NCBI GenBank assembly: GCA_021739805.1
Contig: JAIPBB010000018.1
Location: 1 to 30,718, forward strand
Direction of reading: 5' to 3'
Origin: Saprospiraceae bacterium
GTDB taxonomy: Bacteria > Bacteroidota > Bacteroidia > Bacteroidales > JAIPBB01
Length of the DNA stretch: 30,718 nt
Below, one piece after another: positions 26,593 through 30,718 of the stretch (position 1 is its first letter; each line of letters starts with the position of its first letter). Made by a program: the position numbers and the translations under genes. Below the pieces are notes generated by a model. The model was not told where the DNA came from. It made no database searches and saw nothing but the letters and a program-made list of their open reading frames with translations.

Positions 26593-28320
26593 ATGGAAAC
26601 ACTAAAAAACATATTTCTATATTCAAAGGAACACCCGCTGATATTCACTCAGTTTTATTTCTGGGCATTCTTTGCTATTGTTCTTTTTGGCTATACTTTC
26701 CTGGCTAAAAAACGAGTGTCGAGAAGTGCATATTTGCTTTTTGCCAGTTTGTTTTTCTATTATAAATCAAGTGGATTTTTCTTTTTTATATTGATATTTT
26801 CAACCCTGGTTGACTTTTTTATTGGGAAGAAAATTAGTGCTTCAACTTCCGTTTTAAAAAGGAAATTACTTGTAGCTCTTAGTATTTGTGTAAATCTTAG
26901 TCTGTTAATTTATTTTAAATATTCCTACTTTTTCATCGATACCTTAAACAATATTTTGCAATCAGACCTGAATGTTGTTAATTACCTTGCTTTGTGGGCA
27001 AACACTTCCACCGGAACTCATTTCGAAGTTTCACAAATTCTCTTACCTGTTGGGATTTCGTTTTTCACATTTCAAACCATTAGCTATTCAATTGATGTTT
27101 ATCGCAAAAAGGTTGAACCGGTAAAAAATGTTCTTGACTTTGGCTTTTATGTTTCATTCTTTCCACAATTAGTCGCAGGACCAATTGTGCGTGCTGCTGA
27201 TTTTATTCCTCAGCTTTATGAGAAATTTAAGCTGTCACGCTATGAATTCGGGCTGGCAATATTTTGGATTTTAAAAGGCTTGGTTAAGAAAATTTTCATT
27301 GGAGATTATATTGCAATTAACTTTGTTGACAGGGTTTTTACCAATCCATTAACCTACACAAGTTTTGAAAATTTAATGGCTTTGTTTGGCTATTCACTTC
27401 AGGTTTATGTTGATTTTTCGGGATATACGGATATTGCAATTGGAATTGCACTCTTAATGGGATTCAGATTGCCAACCAACTTCAACTCTCCTTACAAAGC
27501 ACAAAATGTTGGAGATTTCTGGAAACGCTGGCATATTTCTCTTTCTTCATGGCTAAAGGATTATCTCTACATACCAATGGGAGGAAACCGAAAGGGAACA
27601 TTTTTTACTTATCTGGCTTTAACATTTGTACTATTCTTTATTATTTCACTATCAAAATTATTTTGGCTGGTTTACCTTTTTGCAGGAGTAATTTTGAGTG
27701 TCTATATTCTTGCTAGAATTTTCCCAAAAGTGAAAAGCTATATAAATACCAACATCAACATTATGCTGACAATGCTTATTGGAGGTTTATGGCATGGAGC
27801 GAGCTGGCAGTTTGTAATTTGGGGCGGATTAAACGGAATTGGAATTGTTACCTACAAATTCTGGCGAAAAATCAGTCCATGGGAAAAGAAAACAGGGCGA
27901 ATTTCAGTAATATGGAAAATTGCAATTACCTTTTGTTTTATAACTTTCACCCGTGTATTCTTCCGCTCCGAATCAATGGAAGTAGTAAATGGAATGCTTC
28001 ACCAAATCGGGCAAATGGTAAATCCTTATTATTTTATTCAGGATTTGATTCAGTTAATTCAAGGGAAAATTCCTGTGGTTACTGCAATTGAAGAAATAAA
28101 AATGATACCTACAATTATCGTAGCCTACAAATATGTTTTCGCAATGATGTTGTTTGGATTTGTTACTCATTGGCTTTCTTACGACTTTAAAGAAAAGTGG
28201 AGCAATAGATTTATTAATTCACCAATGTGGCTGCAGGTTCTTATTTCAGCAATAGTTGTATTTATTGTCTATCAATCAATTTCATCAGAAATGCAGCCAT
28301 TTATTTATTTTCAGTTTTAG
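26593..28320 (+). CDS. MBOAT-family O-acyltransferase (AlgI/DltB-like)
   Basis: A 575-residue polytopic inner-membrane protein with about 10-12 hydrophobic segments. It shows the AlgI-type MBOAT core: ISFFTFQTISYSIDVYR, FPQLVAGPIVRAADFIPQ, DFWKRWHISLSSWLKDYLYI with PMGGNRKG, and MLIGGLWHGASWQFVIWGG with the family's essential His at residue 401. Such proteins move acyl groups, commonly acetyl, across the membrane onto extracellular polysaccharide or teichoic acid. It is the third enzyme of the SGNH-SGNH-MBOAT set. Its ATG abuts repeat heptads. The 3' end is duplicated at about 29429-29488. Confidence 0.95.
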   Translation: METLKNIFLYSKEHPLIFTQFYFWAFFAIVLFGYTFLAKKRVSRSAYLLFASLFFYYKSSGFFFFILIFSTLVDFFIGKKISASTSVLKRKLLVALSICVNLSLLIYFKYSYFFIDTLNNILQSDLNVVNYLALWANTSTGTHFEVSQILLPVGISFFTFQTISYSIDVYRKKVEPVKNVLDFGFYVSFFPQLVAGPIVRAADFIPQLYEKFKLSRYEFGLAIFWILKGLVKKIFIGDYIAINFVDRVFTNPLTYTSFENLMALFGYSLQVYVDFSGYTDIAIGIALLMGFRLPTNFNSPYKAQNVGDFWKRWHISLSSWLKDYLYIPMGGNRKGTFFTYLALTFVLFFIISLSKLFWLVYLFAGVILSVYILARIFPKVKSYINTNINIMLTMLIGGLWHGASWQFVIWGGLNGIGIVTYKFWRKISPWEKKTGRISVIWKIAITFCFITFTRVFFRSESMEVVNGMLHQIGQMVNPYYFIQDLIQLIQGKIPVVTAIEEIKMIPTIIVAYKYVFAMMLFGFVTHWLSYDFKEKWSNRFINSPMWLQVLISAIVVFIVYQSISSEMQPFIYFQF

Positions 28321-28359
28321 ATTTACCACTAAGGCTCTTAGGAAATTAAAAAGCTCTGT
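28261..28359 (+). repeat. 3' end of MBOAT gene and following spacer (direct repeat, functional copy)
   Basis: Matches 29429-29546. The shared part covers the last about 18 codons (SISSEMQPFIYFQF and stop), then TTTACCACTAAGG and a GCTCTGTGTTTTTGTG versus ACTTTGTGTTTACGTG segment. CCACTAAGG/TTTGTGT words are also common spacer repeats in the phylum, but the coding part is specific. Confidence 0.8.
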
Positions 28360-28426
28360 GTTTTTGTGACTCCTTGTTTAGTTGTAAAATTATATCTGGT
28401 AAAATCTTGGATATAATTAATATGTC

Positions 28427-28620
28427 GCTCCTACGGAGCTAATAATTATTGAGTGTTATATGTTCTACAAACATATCGCTCCTAGCGGAGCTAATTCTAT
28501 ATAGTAGGGATTACCATGCTGGCAAGTTTTTTAAATATGACACGTGGCAAATAGTTTATCCCGTAGGGATATTATATTTGTAGCTATATGCCTAATATAA
28601 AAAACAAACCCCAGAGGGGT
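28427..28620. repeat. Array of four 5-bp mini-hairpins
   Basis: GCTCC-TAC-GGAGC (28427-28439), GCTCC-TAGC-GGAGC (28478-28491), ATCCC-GTA-GGGAT (28558-28570) and ACCCC-AGA-GGGGT (28608-28620) are spaced irregularly. The TATGTCGCTCCTACGGAGCT and CATATCGCTCCTAGCGGAGC contexts show the first two are related. The array lies in the 28321-28722 gap, which otherwise holds no gene. Confidence 0.75.
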
Positions 28621-28722
28621 GTTATATTAACAAAATCTTTAAATTAGCAAAACCAACAATATTTGCTAATGCGAAATTAAGGGGCATTGAGAGAATGTTA
28701 ACCAAAAAATGGGCTGCATAAA

Positions 28723-29202
28723 ATGAATAAAACAGTAAGCGAAATAAATGAAAAAGGTAGATTTCGATTAATTGATCATTCAATTACTCATAACCAAGTA
28801 CTTTATCGAGCATATAAGGATTCTGAGAAGAATGTTGACATCCTTCTATCTGGTGTTCAATATTTTGAACTTCCAATTTATCTTAATGATTGTAAAATAT
28901 CAGTTGGAAAAGAAAATGACGTAGAATATATAAGGACTAAATTTAATTATGAAGAAATAGGGAAGGTTTTTGTAATAGAACAAGATAATTATAGGCATTA
29001 TATTGTAGCAGATAATATACTTGTTCAAGAGAATGAGTTTGCTACACTTGAAACAAGTATTCCTATAAAAAGAGAAAAACCATTAGACGAAAAAGAGAAT
29101 TTAGAGTTCTATGAAAAAATGGAGTTAGTTGTAAAAGAAAAAGGCTCACAATATCTTAAAGATTTAATGCAGGATACTGGCGATTGGAAAATATTAAAAT
29201 AG
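28723..29202 (+). CDS. Hypothetical protein in MBOAT-bounded insert
   Basis: A 159-residue soluble, acidic protein without signal peptide or membrane segment. The N-terminal half is predicted mixed beta (RFRLIDHSITHNQVLYRAYK, NVDILLSGVQYFELPIYLND), and the C-terminus is helical and charged (EKENLEFYEKMELVVKEKG). I do not recognise the family. Its position between two copies of the MBOAT 3' end and near parDE marks it as accessory DNA. An immunity- or defence-type role is possible but unsupported. Confidence 0.6.
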   Translation: MNKTVSEINEKGRFRLIDHSITHNQVLYRAYKDSEKNVDILLSGVQYFELPIYLNDCKISVGKENDVEYIRTKFNYEEIGKVFVIEQDNYRHYIVADNILVQENEFATLETSIPIKREKPLDEKENLEFYEKMELVVKEKGSQYLKDLMQDTGDWKILK

Positions 29203-29605
29203 CATTATATGACAAAATATTAAAATCATCTGAAAGACATTTTATTAATAACGCAACCATTTATTAAAAATGAAAAACCTATTACTAACAATATTCACCC
29301 TTTTCAGCAAAAGTTGATACAGTTTTTATTTTTTAACAATTCTATGCAAAGGGAATTGGTATTGAACTGTCGATAAATTGTCGACAGTTTAAAACGAACA
29401 CAAAAGATGACTAAATTTGATATATTATTTTATTATCTGTAAATCGATTTCATCAGAAATGCAACCGTTTATTTATTTTCAGTTTTAGATTTACCACTAA
29501 GGCACTTAGGACACTGAGAAATTATAATAAACTTTGTGTTTACGTGTTTACACATTTTATGGAATAAAATTGAAAATTTATTCATAAAAATAATCCTTGT
29601 TTTTA
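29203..29605. other. Gene-free remnant region between orphan gene and parDE
   Basis: No intact gene. ATG 29270 opens a 15-codon frame, MKNLLLTIFTLFSKS and stop, that looks like the start of a lost signal peptide. AACTGTCGA (29365-29373) and TCGACAGTT (29381-29389) form a perfect 9-bp hairpin with a seven-base loop and no T-tract. The MBOAT 3' remnant occupies 29429-29546. Confidence 0.5.
29429..29546 (+). repeat. Duplicated MBOAT 3' end (remnant copy)
   Basis: In the MBOAT frame this reads KSISSEMQPFIYFQF and stop TAG (29486-29488). In the conserved coding core differences from the functional copy are synonymous (CAG/CAA for Gln, CCA/CCG for Pro). Similarity continues about 55 bases beyond the stop with a small insertion (ACACTGAG). 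No upstream MBOAT coding sequence remains. Confidence 0.8.
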
Positions 29606-29626
29606 TACCAATAATTGGTACTTTTG
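29596..29626 (+). promoter_or_regulatory. parDE promoter with embedded operator
   Basis: CTTG (29596-29599), 19 bases, then TACTTTTG (29619-29626) fits TTTG-N19-TAnnTTTG with one mismatch in -33. The perfect palindrome TACCAAT-A-ATTGGTA (29606-29620) fills the spacer and overlaps the first two bases of the -7 box, the usual place for an antitoxin-bound autoregulatory operator. Confidence 0.75.
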
Positions 29627-29644
29627 TAAAACAATAATTTCGTT

Positions 29645-29896
29645 ATGAGTAAAAACACATCAATATCCTTGGGAAGCTACTTCGATAGCTTTATTCAAAA
29701 TCGTTTATCTACAGGAAGATATAAGAATGCAAGCGAGGTAATAAGAGCAGGATTAAGACTGCTGGAAGAAGATGAAAATAAAATTATCGCATTAAAAAAT
29801 GCAATACACGAAGGCATAGATAGTGGACTTGCAAATGATTTCAATCCGGAAGCACACTTGAAGGAATTAAAGGCAAAAAAGAATTCGAATGGCTAA
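29645..29896 (+). CDS. ParD-like antitoxin (ribbon-helix-helix)
   Basis: An 83-residue antitoxin. The N-terminal ribbon-helix-helix DNA-binding part reads NTSISLGSYFDSFIQNRLS then GRYKNASEVIRAGLRLLEE, the ParD/PF03693-type signature. The C-terminal tail (HEGIDSGLANDFNPEAHLKE) is the usual toxin-wrapping segment. It overlaps the downstream toxin by eight bases. A palindromic operator lies in its promoter. Confidence 0.93.
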   Translation: MSKNTSISLGSYFDSFIQNRLSTGRYKNASEVIRAGLRLLEEDENKIIALKNAIHEGIDSGLANDFNPEAHLKELKAKKNSNG

Positions 29897-30188
29897 GTTT
29901 ATTTTTACCAACAAAGCAGTTTCCGATTTAACTGAAATTTGGAATTACACCTATACTAAATGGTCTGAACGCCAGGCTGACACTTATTACAATATGTTAT
30001 TGGAAAATTGTGCAGAAATTGCTAAAAACCCAGATATTGGTAGAAATTATGAAGAAATAGTAATAGGATTATTTAGGCATAGAGTTGGAAAACATATTAT
30101 ATTTTATAGAAAAATAAATCCTGATGAAGTTGAGATAACAAGAATTTTGCATGAGAAAATGGATTTAAAGAATAGGATAATAAAATAA
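29889..30188 (+). CDS. ParE/RelE-superfamily toxin
   Basis: A 99-residue type II toxin: FTNKAVSDLTEIWNYTYTKW, then RQADTYYNMLLENCAEIAKN, PDIGRNYEEI, GLFRHRVGKHIIFYRKI and VEITRILHEKMDLKNRI. This order is typical of ParE, which in studied cases poisons DNA gyrase. Related RelE-fold toxins cleave mRNA, so the target is not certain. It is translated from an eight-base overlap with parD. Confidence 0.93.
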   Translation: MAKFIFTNKAVSDLTEIWNYTYTKWSERQADTYYNMLLENCAEIAKNPDIGRNYEEIVIGLFRHRVGKHIIFYRKINPDEVEITRILHEKMDLKNRIIK

Positions 30189-30307
30189 ATCAACTCTACT
30201 ATAATCCATAAAAAATCTATAATTTTACAAAACCAATATCATGAGCTAAAGCAAAAATATGGAGCATTGAGTTTTCATTAACTAGATGTGGGTTCAATTA
30301 ATAAAAA

Positions 30308-30718
30308 ATGCTAATTCTAACCAAAATAAATAAAGCGAACTACATTGAAGATATGTACCAAAATGAGTACTTGTACTTTAAAAGCCTAAAGGATTTCAGA
30401 GGTGAGAATAAAGACCAATCAGGTAGGTTGGATCCAAGAGAACTCAATGTCAAAAATGAGCAATTAACTACCATAACAGTAACTACTGGCTCTAAAGAAT
30501 TACACCTACATGAAGTCCTGAAAGATTTTAGTGGACAATTTATGGAGCACATAAGTAACCCTAAGATTAATTGTTGTTCACTACATTGGTTAGAAATTGA
30601 ACCAGAACAAGCACCTTCAACATATGATAAAAAACTTGTGAAGATGGGGAACAAAGCCATGTTGATTTACGATTGGAAAAAGTTTTTCGACATTTTGGAC
30701 ACGGCAATAGAACATTTG
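30308..30718 (+). CDS. Hypothetical protein, 3' end beyond the window
   Basis: An open frame of 137 codons from ATG 30308 to the window edge, with no stop. It begins MLILTKINKANYIEDMYQNE and has YLYFKSLKDFRG followed by RLDPREL. This resembles small accessory proteins carrying a YxYFxxLxxFR motif followed by an acidic stretch, but I cannot name a family. Low-GC composition matches its neighbours. The minus-strand open frame across 30340-30660 is taken as a shadow of this gene. Confidence 0.6.
   Translation, partial: MLILTKINKANYIEDMYQNEYLYFKSLKDFRGENKDQSGRLDPRELNVKNEQLTTITVTTGSKELHLHEVLKDFSGQFMEHISNPKINCCSLHWLEIEPEQAPSTYDKKLVKMGNKAMLIYDWKKFFDILDTAIEHL

Noticed and set aside
26274..26648. Minus-strand open frame across the SGNH2/MBOAT gap
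   Set aside because: Repeat translation overlapping the MBOAT start.
30340..30660. Minus-strand 106-residue open frame at the window end
   Set aside because: Cys/Ser-rich shadow opposite a longer plus-strand frame with more plausible composition.

Overview
This is an AT-rich window from a Bacteroidota (Bacteroidetes) genome, probably an uncultured or metagenome-assembled member. The evidence is a type IX secretion (T9SS) tail on a secreted protein, an orphan protein resembling the C-terminal half of GldM, a PorT-like barrel, SecG/LptE/sigma-54-activator synteny typical of the phylum, and several promoters of the phylum-specific form TTTG-N19/20-TAnnTTTG. No rRNA, tRNA or CRISPR was recognised.

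Layout. 1-5859 (minus strand): groEL (only the stop codon is cut off), groES with an in-frame nonsense codon, then secG, a TPR protein, lptE, a small lipoprotein and a sigma-54 activator. 6228-10486 (plus): fbaA with a strong terminator, a T9SS-exported repeat protein, and an AAA_14/DUF4143 ATPase behind twin palindromes. 10773-14130 (minus): a four-gene cluster of two universal stress protein paralogues bracketing a SPOR protein and a free-standing lipoprotein version of the SecD periplasmic domain. 14433-16434 (plus): ruvB-queG. 16409-18719 (minus): a beta-barrel protein, a YcgL/RlaP-like nucleotidyltransferase and a GldM-C-like secreted protein. 18873-21312: an accessory insert (hicBA toxin-antitoxin plus a frameshifted secreted-protein gene) bounded by two copies of the 5' end of an mltD-like gene. 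21242-28320 (plus): the mltD-like gene, two SGNH hydrolases and an MBOAT acyltransferase, separated by long composite repeats. 28321-30718: a hairpin array, an orphan gene bounded by a second copy of the 3' end of the MBOAT gene, a parDE toxin-antitoxin pair and a partial unknown gene.

How the genes work together. Much of the window concerns the cell envelope: protein export (SecG, SecD-like), LPS assembly (LptE), T9SS-related proteins, peptidoglycan (MltD-like, SPOR) and probable polysaccharide O-acylation (SGNH-SGNH-MBOAT). The accessory parts are toxin-antitoxin pairs and orphan genes.

The main oddities are: (1) composite repeats that fill whole gaps between co-directional genes, always in the same orientation relative to transcription; (2) two accessory inserts each flanked by a diverged copy of a neighbouring gene's end; (3) a duplicated promoter module shared by a nucleotidyltransferase and hicBA; (4) the SecD-domain lipoprotein; and (5) three apparent lesions: groES GAA to TAA, the MltD-like catalytic Glu replaced by Lys, and one frameshift. 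These lesions could be assembly errors and need read-level checking before they are interpreted biologically.
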